Origin: Rhodanobacteraceae bacterium
GTDB lineage: Bacteria > Pseudomonadota > Gammaproteobacteria > Xanthomonadales > SZUA-5
Direction of reading: 5' to 3'
NCBI GenBank assembly: GCA_016713135.1
Contig: JADJPR010000022.1
Span: 1 to 64,000 of the forward strand
Length of the DNA: 64,000 nucleotides
The position numbers and the translations under genes were made by a program. Below the pieces are notes generated by a model. That model saw nothing but the letters and a program-made list of their open reading frames with translations, had not been told where the DNA came from and did not search any database. Below, piece after piece: positions 27,701-37,481 of the stretch. Every line of letters starts with the position of its first letter. Position 1 is the first letter of the stretch.

Positions 27701-29621
27701 GCACGCGCTTGCCGTCGGCATCGACCTTGAGCACCTCGAAGGCGGCTTCCTGCTGGCTGGACAGATTGTCGGGATCGAACAGCGGGCGCACCCCGACCAG
27801 TTGCCCGGCCGGCCACAGGGTGCGCTTGAGGATCCGCGAGACCGGCCGGCCGCCAGTCTCGAACAGGCTGCCGATCACCGCGACCGAGATCGGCCCGTTG
27901 ACCGCGCCGGGTTCCAGCGTCAGCGACTGCTGCAGGCGCCCTTCGGCATCCAGCGTGGCGTCGATCGCATCGACCGGCTCCTTGGCCGGCGGATTGACCG
28001 GATCGCCGAAGACATAGCCTTTGAGGCCCGGCACCGGCGCGGCGTCGACCGCGTACACCACCTGGGCGGTGAAGCGGTTGCCGGCCGCGGGCGCGCCGTA
28101 CAGGTAGGCACCCTCGATGGCCAGGTCCAGCGCATCGCCCGGCGCGAGGCGCGCTTGCGCGGTGTCGAGGTTGAGCTTCATGCGCTCGGGGAGGAATTCC
28201 TCGATGCGCAGATCGTAGCCGTGCACGGCGCGCTTGCCGGCTGGATCCGGGCTGACCTCCAGGCGCCAACGGCCGGTCGGGACATCGCCCGGCATCGCGC
28301 GCTCGTACAGGTAGTAGCCGCCCTCCTGCGACTGCAACTGCGCGGTCGCATACGGACGTCCATCGGGTTGCTTCAGGGTGGCGAACAGCGGTTGCGCGCC
28401 GGCCAGCGGCTTGCCGTCGAAGTCGCGCAGCAACGCAGCCACGCGCAGGGGTTCGCCGGGGCGGTAGAGATCGCGCCCGGACCACAGGAACACGCTGACG
28501 TCCGCTGCGGTGCTGCCTTCGACCGCGAATTCCGACAGGTCCAGCGCCGGCTGGCTGAAGGCGAGCAGCGAGAGGTGCTCTGCGCGCCGCCCGACCAGCA
28601 CATGGCGGCTGTCGATGCGGTAGTCCAGCGCGAGCGTGCCGTCGCCGTCGGTTTCGCCGCTGGCCACGACCGCGTCATTCTCGTCGAGCACTTCGATGGC
28701 CACCCCACCGAGCGCCTCACCATCGGCCAGCGACCGCGACAGGACCCAGAGCTGGTCCCGATGGACGCGCGCGTGCAGTCCGATATTGCTGCGCACGAAG
28801 TAGGTGGTCTGGTACTCGCCCTCGAAGCTGGCGGTGGGCTTGAGCAGCGCGAAGTACAGTCCCGGCGCCGACAACTCCTCGATCTGGTGCACCGGCAGGT
28901 GCGAGGTCTTGCGCTCGTTCGGGGCCGAGTTGATCACGAAGCGGTTCAGGTAGACCGAGTCGGCCATCCCGCGCAGCTCGTCCAGGCCCCAGTAGCCGCG
29001 CCGTCCGCCGCCCTGGAACTCGGCCAGGAAGCGGGGCAGGGAAGAAGCGCGCACGCGGAAGAACTCGACGTCCACCTCGGCGACGTTGACACTGAGGATC
29101 GGCAGCCCATCGGTGCCCTGGCTTGGCAGGATGCTGCCCTGGCTGGCGAATCCAGCCGCCGGCGGCAGATCGACCGATTGCACCTGCTGCTTCTGACCGG
29201 CGGCGAGTGTGCTCCCGTCGGCCGCACCCACCCCGGCCAGCACCTCGACCGTGAAGCTCTGTTCGGCGCTGACGTTGGGGAAGCGCGCCGCGCGGTAACC
29301 GTCCTCGAACACCCAGGCGCCGTCGACCGCTTTGCCGTCCTTGTCGCTGACCTTGAGGTATTGCGACAGGTCCTGCGCCTCGGCCAGCGGGCGCGAGAAG
29401 CGCACGGTCAGGGCTGGCCTGCCCTCGCTCGACTCACCGGTGATCGAGGTGACCACGAAGCCGGCGGCCGGCGCGGGTTCGCTGGTCGCGGATGCGGCTG
29501 GCGGCGCATTCACGGTGTTCGGCTGGTCGCCACAGGCGCTCAGCAGGAGGATGCTGAGCAGCAGCCAGATAGATGCCAGCTGGCGGACAGCCGGAAGTTC
29601 ATTCGCGGCTCGGCGGGACAT
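24720..29621 (-). CDS. bacterial alpha-2-macroglobulin lipoprotein with thioester (YfhM-like)
   Basis: A 1633-residue periplasmic protease trap thought to protect the cell after envelope damage. ATG 29621 is chosen because it gives a short lipoprotein signal with lipobox LLSAC (Cys near residue 28). The longer in-frame extension upstream has no signal character. MG-type beta domains follow (e.g. LFATLKQPDGRPYATAQL; KSKYRAGDTVTLTVTPP around residue 750; MTVSAVDQGILNITQF around 870). The thioester site YPYGCIEQTTSKGYPYV has Cys near residue 1157, then the alpha-helical thioester domain (GHFGFWPGSSDYSDPQITPY). The size and the CxEQ match the E. coli YfhM class. It is intact over 4.9 kb. The downstream pbpC supports a shared role in periplasmic defence and wall repair. 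Confidence 0.95.
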   Translation of the reverse strand: MSRRAANELPAVRQLASIWLLLSILLLSACGDQPNTVNAPPAASATSEPAPAAGFVVTSITGESSEGRPALTVRFSRPLAEAQDLSQYLKVSDKDGKAVDGAWVFEDGYRAARFPNVSAEQSFTVEVLAGVGAADGSTLAAGQKQQVQSVDLPPAAGFASQGSILPSQGTDGLPILSVNVAEVDVEFFRVRASSLPRFLAEFQGGGRRGYWGLDELRGMADSVYLNRFVINSAPNERKTSHLPVHQIEELSAPGLYFALLKPTASFEGEYQTTYFVRSNIGLHARVHRDQLWVLSRSLADGEALGGVAIEVLDENDAVVASGETDGDGTLALDYRIDSRHVLVGRRAEHLSLLAFSQPALDLSEFAVEGSTAADVSVFLWSGRDLYRPGEPLRVAALLRDFDGKPLAGAQPLFATLKQPDGRPYATAQLQSQEGGYYLYERAMPGDVPTGRWRLEVSPDPAGKRAVHGYDLRIEEFLPERMKLNLDTAQARLAPGDALDLAIEGAYLYGAPAAGNRFTAQVVYAVDAAPVPGLKGYVFGDPVNPPAKEPVDAIDATLDAEGRLQQSLTLEPGAVNGPISVAVIGSLFETGGRPVSRILKRTLWPAGQLVGVRPLFDPDNLSSQQEAAFEVLKVDADGKRVPATGLQAKLIREDRDYTWTYDNSLGWRVDYTQRFVEVEQRALDLPGEAPGKIGFTVNWGPYRLEITDPATGLTTRFPFTAGWSYDDDNRGLDARPDKVKLALDKSKYRAGDTVTLTVTPPHAGAGLLLVETDQLLHSESFDAKPSGTTLRLTVDERWERHDVYLTALVFRPGTASDKITPSRAVGIAHVPIDRSDRTIAVEIAAPDKMRPNQPLKVQVSAPALAGQQAQMTVSAVDQGILNITQFALPDAVRHFFGKRRYAIDAYDLYGRIIEALAGERARLKFGGDLAIPGLPQARRPTAKVLTVDLFSGRVQLDAQGKAEVSLPVPDFNGALRVSALVFGPDRYGAASTETLVRAPLVAEVSTPRVMAPGDRATLTLDLQNLSGASQAVEVKFSADSPIAIGDASRKLTLADNARSTLRFPLNALGDTGIGRFRLEASAGDIRLVREWEINVRSPYPTERRSRVEQLKGPGNVDLAANTQGLLPATVRSRVSASTRVPLPVGKLVGDLLEYPYGCIEQTTSKGYPYVLLDEAGAAALGMPAVDAEKRRANVQFAIDRIASMQLDNGHFGFWPGSSDYSDPQITPYVVEFLQDAEAAGFTVPARVMQKSLERLREDLLSGGAISWDRGWGDIGDHMRIGFNAHAGMVLARVNQAPLGTLRNVYDNSKDKARGPLPLMRLAVALKLAGDSERANAAAKLAFGEIYARGNDYWGDYFSGLGDRAGTLALAAQHGFLGDAERQRVLKVGQEAQSTRWIGTHDSLALVKLARALAGKADKLSGKLAIGGIEEGFATTGWFSRDLVIEDLNAGARLAIDSASSYFLVQDTVGIAATPPAAMANGVSLDVNWYRHDGSAFEGDTLKEGEGLVVHIKVSASERLADALVIDALPGGLEIENLNLMDSKQLADLVIEGTNLDEWRSYSANVRFQEYREDRYIAAVSLEAGGEVNLYYLVRAVSPGEFLIPATFVEDMYRPEFRAITGTPASRLKVVSPGP

Positions 29622-29860
29622 GGCGCGACTCCAGGGCAATGCGGTTGGACGCATTGTAGGGAGTGCGCCGCGCTTGCACGATGCGTTTGTGCTGGCTGCC
29701 ACCGCGCTGCCCGCGCACTGCCCGGGTGCAAGCCGGAAACGCGCGCGCGGTGTCCCGCAGGCGCGCATCCGTCCGTTTGCAGCTTGGACAGGATGTTGCA
29801 GATGGCGCCACGCTTGCTACTGCGGCGCATTCAGCGTGAAATGCGCAGCATGGCGACAGC

Positions 29861-32800
29861 ATGCTCAAGGGGATCAGGGTGAATCAGGGCCGACTGGGAA
29901 CTTGGAGGGCGCGGGTGCGTCGCGCGGGTATGGCGTGGTGGACGCTCTGTCTGCTGTGCCTTGCGGCGGCATCACCGGCGCTGGCGCAGGTGGATCTGGT
30001 GGTGACGACCAGCGACAGCCCGGATCCGGTGGTGGTCAACCAGCAAGTCGAATACAGCATCAACATCGGCAACCTGGGCGGAGGAACCGCCACCAGCGTC
30101 ACGGCCGATGTCTTTTTCTCTCCCACGCTGAGCTATGTACCCCAGGCGACGCCAGGCTGGACCTGCATCCTCGACGGCGGGGTCGGATGCACCCTGGACA
30201 GCGGCGCCATCGTCGGCGGCGGCAACGCGCCGGTGCTCTCGTTGCGCTTCGCCGCACCCGCCACGCCGCAGTCGGTGCAGATCAGCGCGACGGCGTCATC
30301 GGCCATCACCGACCTCAACCCGACCAACAACACCAGCGTCCAGCCCACCCAGGTCATCGCCGGAACGGCGGATCTGAACCTGTCGGTTGCCGCCAGCAGC
30401 TCGGGTGCAACGGTCGGCGATCCAGTCAGCTTCACCCTCAACGTCGGGAACGCGGGGCCGGGTAGTGCCGCCAGTCTGCAGGTCGACGGATCGCTGAGCG
30501 GCTCCTTCATTTTCAGCAGCTTCGGGGCTTCCCCGGCGTGGAGTTGCAGTCATTCCAGCGGCTCGATCGGCTGTACCTACATCGGCGGGGCACCGTCAGG
30601 TACTCTGGCGAGCGGCATCAATGCCGCGCCCATCGTGGTCATCGGTATTGCCGGACCCGCGGCAGGAACTGCACAGTTGTCGGCAACCGCCACCTCGGCC
30701 ATCACCGATCCCACCCCTGCCAGCGGTAGCGCATCGATCAACGTGACCGCGCCGGTGATCTCGGTGGACCTGAGCCTGTCCAAATCCGTGGTCGGCGTGC
30801 AACCGGTCCCACGGGGTGAGCCGTTCACCTTCCGCCTGGTCGCAAGCAACTCGTCGGCGAGTAGCCAGACGGCCAGCGAGGTCCTGGTCAACGATACCCT
30901 GCCAGCCGGAATCTCCCTGCAATCCTTCAGCGGTGCAGGCTGGAGCTGCAGCGGAGCCGCAGTCTGCAGTTATGCGCCCACCCTCGGGATAGGTCAGTCC
31001 AGCGTGCCGCTCGACCTGGTCGTGACCTACGACGATCCGGTTCCTCGGGCGGAACCATGGTGACCAATGTCGCCCAGGTCAGCGCTGCCGAGCCCGATCC
31101 CAATCCCGGCAACAATGCGGCGAGCGCCGACGCCAGTATCCGCGCGAGTGCCGATCTCGGCCTGCAGTGGACCGGGCCCGCCAGCGTATCCGCGGGTGCC
31201 AGCTTCAACGTCGATCTGAGCGCCAGCAATGCCGGACCAGACACCGGCACGGATGTAACCGTCAACGCCACGATCGCCAATGGTTTCGCTATCGACGTGG
31301 TGAGCGGCGGAGCCGATTGGTCGTGCCTCGCTTCTGGCCAATCGATCACTTGCCAACGTCCGACGATGCCGCCAGGAAGCGGGTCCGTGGTCAGCCTGGG
31401 GTTGACTGCGCCGGCTGGGGAGAGTGGCCCGATCACGCAGTTTGCGCAGATTTCCGCCAGCAGCTTCGATGCCGTGAGCATCAACGACTCCGCGAGTCTT
31501 CCGATCTCGGTGTCGTCGGCGTCGGCCGCACTCTCATTGCTGAAGACCGATACCATCGATCCGGTCCCGGTGAACGCCGAGTTTGAGTACGAATTGACCG
31601 TGACCAACGAAGGCGGAATCGCACATTCGGGGGTGACCGTGACGGACAGCATGCCTGCCAGCGTGCGTTACCTTGGCTTCAGCGGCGGCGGATGGAACTG
31701 TTCCGGCGACAATGCCCTTGGAGCCACGGTCACCTGCAGTTTTGCGCCCAGCCTGGCGCCTGGCGCCATCAGTGCAGTGCGTCTGCGGGTCAGCGGTGCC
31801 GCTGCCGGCACCGTCATCAACAGCGCCCAGGTGCGCTCCAGCCAGTCCAGTGAAGGCGCCGTGGCCACCCACTCGACCACGATCACGGAGAATGTGGCGC
31901 TGACCTTGAGCAAGCGCGCGCGGGTCGCCAATGTCGCGCTCGGGGCCATTGCCGTCTTCGACCTGACGGTCGGCAACACCGGGCCGGGCGATGCCGGCGA
32001 AGTCGTGTTGGTCGACGATTTGCCCGCTGGTCTGGAACCGGTCAGCGCGAGCGGCGACGGCTGGGCCTGCACCACCGCCGGCGCACGCATCGAATGCCGT
32101 CGCGCGTCCCTGGCGCGGGGAACGACCAGCCCGGTCGTCATCGAAGCACGCACGCGCGTCGCTGGCAGCTTGACCAATCAGGGCAGTGTCGTCAGCGGAT
32201 CCCTGCCGCCGGTCGTGGCCAGGGACACCATCACTGTCGCCCCGGCGCCATTGGCAACCGCAGATCTCGCTATCGACCTCAGCGACAGTGTCGATCCGGT
32301 CGCATCCGGTGAGGAGTTCAACTATCTCGCGAACGTGCGCAATCTGGGTCCGGATCCGGCCGGGGACGTGCGTGTGCAATTCGTGTTGCCGGCGTCGTTG
32401 CAGTCGGTAGGCAGCGTCACACCAGGCTGGAGTTGCCAGGGTGGGGCGGCCCCGGTCTGCTCGCTGGCCACCGCGCTGGCTGCCGGCGCGGAAGCGCAAC
32501 TGGCGCTGAGCGTGCGCGGCATTGGTGGCGGCAGTGCGATCGTGTCTGCCTCCATTGCCAGCAGCGCCGCGGACCCCGTGCAAGGCAACAACAGCGACAG
32601 CGAGAACACGCTCATCGAGAACACGCCGACCGGCGCGGACATCCAACTGAGTGTCTCCGCGCCCTCCGCAGCGATCGCCGGGAGTCAAGTCGAATTGGTC
32701 GCGTCGATTCGCAACCTCGGCCCCGCATCGGCTGCCGCCGTCGTATTGCGCTCGCAGTTGAGTGGAGCCTGGGGGCTGACGGGTGGCACCGGTCCCGGCT

Positions 32801-34647
32801 TCACGTGCACGGTTGCCGGCGCCAACGTGGAGTGCATTGGAGGCTCTCTGGCAGCCAATGAGAGCGTGGAACTGCGCCTGCAGGGTTCTGTCTCGCCTGG
32901 CGCGGTCGGAAACTTGAGCGCGATCCTGACAGCCTCCTCCGCGACGGTCGATCCGGGTACTGCCAACAACGCGGTGAGCGTAGGCCTTGTCGCGACCGCC
33001 GCCCAGGGCGCCGACCTGGCAATCACCAAGGCCGACAGCGCCGACCCGGTCGTCTACGGCGAGCGTTTCAGTTACACCTTGACCGTGCGCAATCTCGGGC
33101 CGGCAGCCGCAAGCGGTGTCGTGATCCGCGATCCCTTGCCCGCAGGGCTGAGTTTCGTCAGTGCGGCCGGCGCGGGGCTGACGTGCACCGGTGGTGCGGC
33201 GGTCGAGTGCCGTGCCGCGGCGCCGCTGGCTTCCGGGCAACAGCTGGTGGTGACCGTCACTGTCGACGCGCCGACCACCGCGGGCACCATCACCAACGAG
33301 GCGACGGTAGAGGCCACTACGGCGGATCCGGTCCCGGGCAACAACCGGGCAACTCAGACCACCGGCGTCAATGCGCCCGAGGGCAATGCGGCCACCGAGA
33401 TCCTCGGCGCGGGCACCCAGGGCGACGGTGTCGCCGGCGCGGCGGTGACGCCGGTAGTGGCGCTGTGCGACGGCTCCACCGGCCAGATCTCGGCCCTGTG
33501 CGACGCGCTGTTGGGTGGCGCCGCCAGCGGCAACACGGATGAGGTCAACCAGGCCCTGCGCTCCCTGTACCCGGAAGAGGTGCTGTCGCACCATGCGTCC
33601 CTGAACCAGTTGGGGACACAGCAGGCATTCAACATCGACCAGCGCCTGCTGGAGCTGCGCAATGGCGGCGGCAATGGCCTCAGCATCTCGGGCCTCAGCG
33701 TGGTCAATGGTCGCCAGGTGATCCCGTTGGGGCTGCTGCAGGGTCTGTTCGAGGACGAGGAACCGCAGATTGGTGGCCCCGGCGACCTGATCAGTCCGTG
33801 GGGTTTCTTCGTGAACGGAAGCATCAGTCGCGGCGACCAGGAAATCGACTCGGACGAGCTCGACGTCGTCCAGGATTTCGACTCGGTCGGGATCACGGCG
33901 GGCGTGGACTACCGGCGTAGCGCGCGCTGGGTGCTCGGCGGTGCGATCGGCTACAACAAGTTCGAATCGCAGCTCACCGATGCGGGTGGCCTCGATACCA
34001 GCGGATTCACCCTGACCGGTTTCAGCGCCTGGTACCTCAACGACACCACCTATGTGGACACTCGCCTCAGCTATGGCCGGATCGACCTGGATCAGAGCCG
34101 CCGCCTGCGTGTCAACCTTACCGGCTTCACCCTGGATGAAACCCTCGAGAGCAGCACTTCGGCGACCCAGATGCAGTTCGCAGCCAGTGTCGGCCACCAC
34201 ATCAGCCGTGGTGCGTGGACCTTCACGCCGAACGGCTTCATCCGCTACATGCGCAGCAGAGTCGACGGTTTCTCCGAATCCGGCAGTGATTTCGCGGTCA
34301 GCTACAGCGACCAGACGGTCACTTCGACCGTGTTTGGCGCCGGACTGCAGGTCAGCCGGGTGATCAGCCTGAGCAACGGCGTGCTGACGCCGCAGTTCGA
34401 CCTGGTCTGGAACCAGGAGACCGGCAACGACGACACCGTGATCGACGCGGCCTACGTCGGTGGCAATCCCGGCGAGTTCTTCCGCCTGCGCCCGGAAGAC
34501 CCGGACAAGAGTTACGGCAGCGTCGGCTTCGGGCTGGTCTACATCCTGGCCAACGGCAAGCAGGCCTACATGCAATTGCGCCAGAGCATCGGCGTGGACG
34601 GGCTGAGCCAGTCCACGGTGAACCTCGGCGCCCGTTTCGAGTTCTGA
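29861..34647 (+). CDS. autotransporter with nine DUF11-like repeats carrying cysteine pairs, one frameshift
   Basis: A giant surface protein of about 1595 residues. After a signal peptide (AWWTLCLLCLAAASPALA) come nine repeats of about 120-125 residues of the DUF11 type, with openings like DLxxxxxDSxDPVxxGxxFxY and endings like PxxxNNxxS. Each repeat has a G-W/F-x-C ... C pair: TPGWTCILDGGVGCTL, GADWSCLASGQSITC, GPGFTCTVAGANVEC and so on. A linker (about 33400-33780) precedes a 12-strand autotransporter beta-domain from ISPWGFFVNGSISRGDQ to the terminal NLGARFEF, the usual outer-membrane C-terminal Phe. The frame changes once near 31045, where DDPVP switches to a frame reading GGTMVTNVAQV; repeat spacing is kept, so an indel error is likely. 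An alternative start is GTG 29879. Function is unknown, probably adhesion or a surface layer. Confidence 0.85.
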
Positions 34648-34665
34648 GGGACAAGGAGCAAGCAC

Positions 34666-36684
34666 ATGCCACGAGCACCCGAATCCGTTGCGATCCGCCC
34701 TCCCCGGGGCTGGCGGCGGCTCGCCCTGACGCTGGGCAGCGCGCTGGCGGTGAGCCTGCTCGGCAGCGGCCCGCTGCTGGCCAAGAAGACCGAGTTGCCG
34801 CAGGGTGCGATCAGCGTCGACGAGTTGTACGTGGTCGATTGCCTGCTGCCGGGCCAGGTGCGCCAGCTCGGCGGCAACTTCACCTACCTCTCGGCGCGCC
34901 GCCCGATCCGCACCACCGCCAAGGACTGCGCGATTCGCGGCGGCGAATACGTCGCCTACGATCGCGCCAACTACGCGACGGCGCTGAAGGTCTGGCTGCC
35001 AGCGGCCAAGGAAGGCGACGCCAATGCGATGAACTATGTTGGCGAGATCTACGAGCAGGGGCTGGGCGTAGAGCCTGATTACGCCACCGCAGCGGAGTGG
35101 TTCCGCCAGGCGGCGGACAAGGGCCACTCATCTGCGATGATCAACCTCGGCAGCCTGTACGAGTCCGGCAAGGGCGTGCAGCAGGACATGACCCAGGCGA
35201 TGAACTGGTATCGCAAGGCTTCCGGCCTGTCGACCGGTACCCTGGAACTGGTCACCGAGGAAGAACAGGCCAAGCGGCGCGCAGCGGCTGAGGAGACCGA
35301 ACGCTTGCGCGGGGAGGTGGAACGCCTGCGCAGCCAGCTCGACAACACCCGGGCGCAGCTCGGCCAGCAGAAGGCGGAACTCGACAAGTCGCGCGAGGCG
35401 CTTTACGGCGCGCGCGCCGAACTGGCCGCGGCCAAGTCGGACCAGGGCAAGGCGGCAGCGGCGCAACAGCGCATCGCCGAACTCGAGAAGAAGATCGCCG
35501 ACCAGGAACTGGCGGTGGACGCCTCGCGCGCCGAGTCCGACAAGGTGCTTGCCTTGATGGGCGTGGACATGACCCAGCGCGGCCCGGCGCCGGCGGGCAC
35601 CCAGCCCAAGATCCAGCTGATCGCCCCGAAGCTGGTGGCCACCCGCGCGGGCGTCCTGGCGGCGCCGCTACTGGCCGCCGTGCCCAGTTACCAGGTGGTC
35701 GGCCGGGTCTACCCGGCGCAGAGCCTGAAGGCCCTCAAGGTCAACGACCGCGATTTCAAGGACAAGGTGGATGCCGATGGTCTGTTCCAGATTGACCTGG
35801 ACCTTGCTGCCGGCGACACCCCCGTCGAGATCCAGGCGATCACCAACGACGGAATGAGTTCGGTCGAGAGCTTCCTGATCACGCGTGATCGAGGCGGCGC
35901 GGCCGCCGCCAAGCGCGTCACCAGCAAGCTGTTCCAGCGCCGCATGCGCGACGACCTGGGTACCTTCCACGCACTGGTCATCGGAAACGATGCCTACACG
36001 GCATTCCCGGCACTGAAGACCGCGGTCGCCGACGCCGATGCGGTCGCCGACCAGTTGCAGTCGCGGTTCGGCTACAAGGTCAGCAAGCTCACCAATGTCG
36101 GCAAGGAGGCGATCGTCGCCAAGCTGGCCGAGCTGACGATGGGAATGAAAAAGACCGACAACCTGCTGATTTATTACGCCGGCCACGGCCAGATCGACGC
36201 CGAGGGCAAGGGCTACTGGATCCCGGTGGATGGTGGCGCTGACAATCCGGCCAGCTGGATCAGCAACGATCAGGTCAATGACTTCCTGGGCGCGTCGGCG
36301 GCCAAGCACGTGATGGTGGTTGCCGATTCCTGCTACTCAGGGACGATGTCCGGCAATGCGATCCGTCCTATACCGCTGGACGCCAAGGAAGAAGACCTGT
36401 TGTTCATCTCGCGCGTCAAGGCGCGCACGGTCATCACCTCCGGCGGACTGCAGCCGGTGCTGGATGACGGCGGCAGCGGCCACTCGATTTTTGCCCATGC
36501 GTTCCTGACTGCGCTGAAGCAGGCTGATGGACTCGCGGAGGGCTATCGCCTATACGAGGAGGTTTCGGAACTGGTCGGTCAGCGTTCGGCCATCGCCCGG
36601 CTGCCGCAGCGCCCGCAATACTCGGCGCTGCGCCATGCGGGCCACGAAGGCAGCGAGTTCTTCTTCCTGCCGCGTGAGGCCTGA
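34666..36684 (+). CDS. exported caspase-like (C14) protein with Sel1 repeats and coiled coil
   Basis: 672 residues. The N-terminus has an Arg-rich signal peptide (RRLALTLGSALAVSLLGSG). Two Sel1 repeats lie at about 110-185 (NYVGEIYEQGLGVEPDYATA, INLGSLYESGKGVQQDMTQA). A heptad-type coiled coil spans about 200-300 and a small beta-rich module about 340-410. The caspase fold is at about 430-665. The catalytic dyad is visible: His507 in YYAGHGQ and Cys556 in VADSCYSG. Such proteins are usually called orthocaspases or caspase-family peptidases; substrates here are unknown. It starts 18 bases after the autotransporter stop, so one operon is likely. Both carry signal peptides, so cleavage of a surface or periplasmic partner is conceivable, but that is inference. 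Confidence 0.88.
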   Translation: MPRAPESVAIRPPRGWRRLALTLGSALAVSLLGSGPLLAKKTELPQGAISVDELYVVDCLLPGQVRQLGGNFTYLSARRPIRTTAKDCAIRGGEYVAYDRANYATALKVWLPAAKEGDANAMNYVGEIYEQGLGVEPDYATAAEWFRQAADKGHSSAMINLGSLYESGKGVQQDMTQAMNWYRKASGLSTGTLELVTEEEQAKRRAAAEETERLRGEVERLRSQLDNTRAQLGQQKAELDKSREALYGARAELAAAKSDQGKAAAAQQRIAELEKKIADQELAVDASRAESDKVLALMGVDMTQRGPAPAGTQPKIQLIAPKLVATRAGVLAAPLLAAVPSYQVVGRVYPAQSLKALKVNDRDFKDKVDADGLFQIDLDLAAGDTPVEIQAITNDGMSSVESFLITRDRGGAAAAKRVTSKLFQRRMRDDLGTFHALVIGNDAYTAFPALKTAVADADAVADQLQSRFGYKVSKLTNVGKEAIVAKLAELTMGMKKTDNLLIYYAGHGQIDAEGKGYWIPVDGGADNPASWISNDQVNDFLGASAAKHVMVVADSCYSGTMSGNAIRPIPLDAKEEDLLFISRVKARTVITSGGLQPVLDDGGSGHSIFAHAFLTALKQADGLAEGYRLYEEVSELVGQRSAIARLPQRPQYSALRHAGHEGSEFFFLPREA

Positions 36685-36701
36685 TCGGGGTTGAATAGCG
36701 C

Positions 36702-36730
36702 GGGCCCCGCCCTCAAGCAGGGCGGGGTCC
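36702..36730 (+). terminator. strong GC stem-loop after the caspase gene
   Basis: GGGCCCCGCCCT (36702-36713) pairs with AGGGCGGGGTCC (36719-36730) over 12 bases with one G-U pair and a 5-base loop, 18 bases after the stop. No T-run follows. It probably separates the autotransporter-caspase unit from the DUF1249 gene. Confidence 0.5.
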
Positions 36731-36781
36731 GCCGGTTCATGCAACCCGGCGCTGACCCCGCATCGAGGCGACGCCCGGATC

Positions 36782-37330
36782 ATGATGAAGACGAACCCCC
36801 TGCCGAACCCCTTCGAGTGGTTGCTCGGCCTCTACACCGACAACTTCGAGCGGCTGCAGCGGCTGGTAGATGCCCGCCAGATGGTGCCCGGGCGCTACGT
36901 GAACGAGAGGCAGGGGCAGCCGGCACTGGTACTGGACCTGCTGGAGCAGCAGCCTTACACCACGTTGCTGCGGCTCAGCGTACGATTCGCCGAATCGGAG
37001 CCAGCCGAGGATCCAGAGTCCTACTGGCGGGTCTATCACGACGCGCGCCAGGCCGAGGTGACCCACTGCCGCGTCGACGCGCACCGGGTGCGCCTGTTCG
37101 CACCGAACACCCCTGCACGCCTGATCGCGCAGTATCGTCGGCGCATGAACAACTTCGCGAACAAGTGGTTGGAGCACCTGCTTCAGGGTGGCTATGCCGC
37201 GCACGCCTGGCATCTGCAGGGTCCGGTGCCGGAATGGGATCGCCGCCTGGTGATTGCGCCCGGCGCCGAAGATGAAGCCGAGGAACGTAGCCCTCGCCGG
37301 AGTGCGCGTCGGGTCGCGAGTTCGGCCTGA
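36782..37330 (+). CDS. DUF1249 protein (YqiB-like)
   Basis: 182 residues. It matches E. coli YqiB (DUF1249) in its outline: an N-terminal YTDNFERLQRLVDARQMVPG, a TTLLRLSVRF strand, WRVYHDARQAEVTHC (the conserved VRxYHDAxxAEV block) and a C-terminal NNFANKWLEHLLQGGYAAH. The tail from about residue 162 is Glu then Arg/Ser-rich and probably disordered. Function unknown. In E. coli yqiB lies next to an ADP-ribose pyrophosphatase gene; here the NUDIX gene is 27 kb away, so the link is not kept in this window. Two adjacent ATGs (36782, 36785) are possible starts. Confidence 0.8.
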   Translation: MMKTNPLPNPFEWLLGLYTDNFERLQRLVDARQMVPGRYVNERQGQPALVLDLLEQQPYTTLLRLSVRFAESEPAEDPESYWRVYHDARQAEVTHCRVDAHRVRLFAPNTPARLIAQYRRRMNNFANKWLEHLLQGGYAAHAWHLQGPVPEWDRRLVIAPGAEDEAEERSPRRSARRVASSA

Positions 37331-37481
37331 AGCGCGACATTGCTGTCCTGATCCGACGCAACTTTCCGTTTACAGGTTGGTCGAACGCGGGCCGGCGTGT
37401 GTGCGTTCGTGCCCGGTTTCGCGTTTGCACATAGAATGACTGTAACCGCCGTTGCGGCGGCATGGCCTTGAGGACGAATCG

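Noticed and set aside
24513..29882. A 1789-codon open frame on the plus strand opposite the alpha-2-macroglobulin gene
   Set aside because: It is a GC-rich shadow: its product is a low-complexity mix of His, Arg, Ala and Gln, with no domain, whereas the minus strand encodes a full-length A2M.
31534..35127. A 1197-codon minus-strand frame opposite the autotransporter
   Set aside because: Arg/His/Ala-rich antisense shadow with no recognisable motif; the plus strand gives DUF11 repeats and a barrel.
34666..36684. Caspase-like gene as part of an antiphage defence island
   Set aside because: It carries a signal peptide and no nuclease, helicase, STAND or other defence gene is near; an envelope role fits better.
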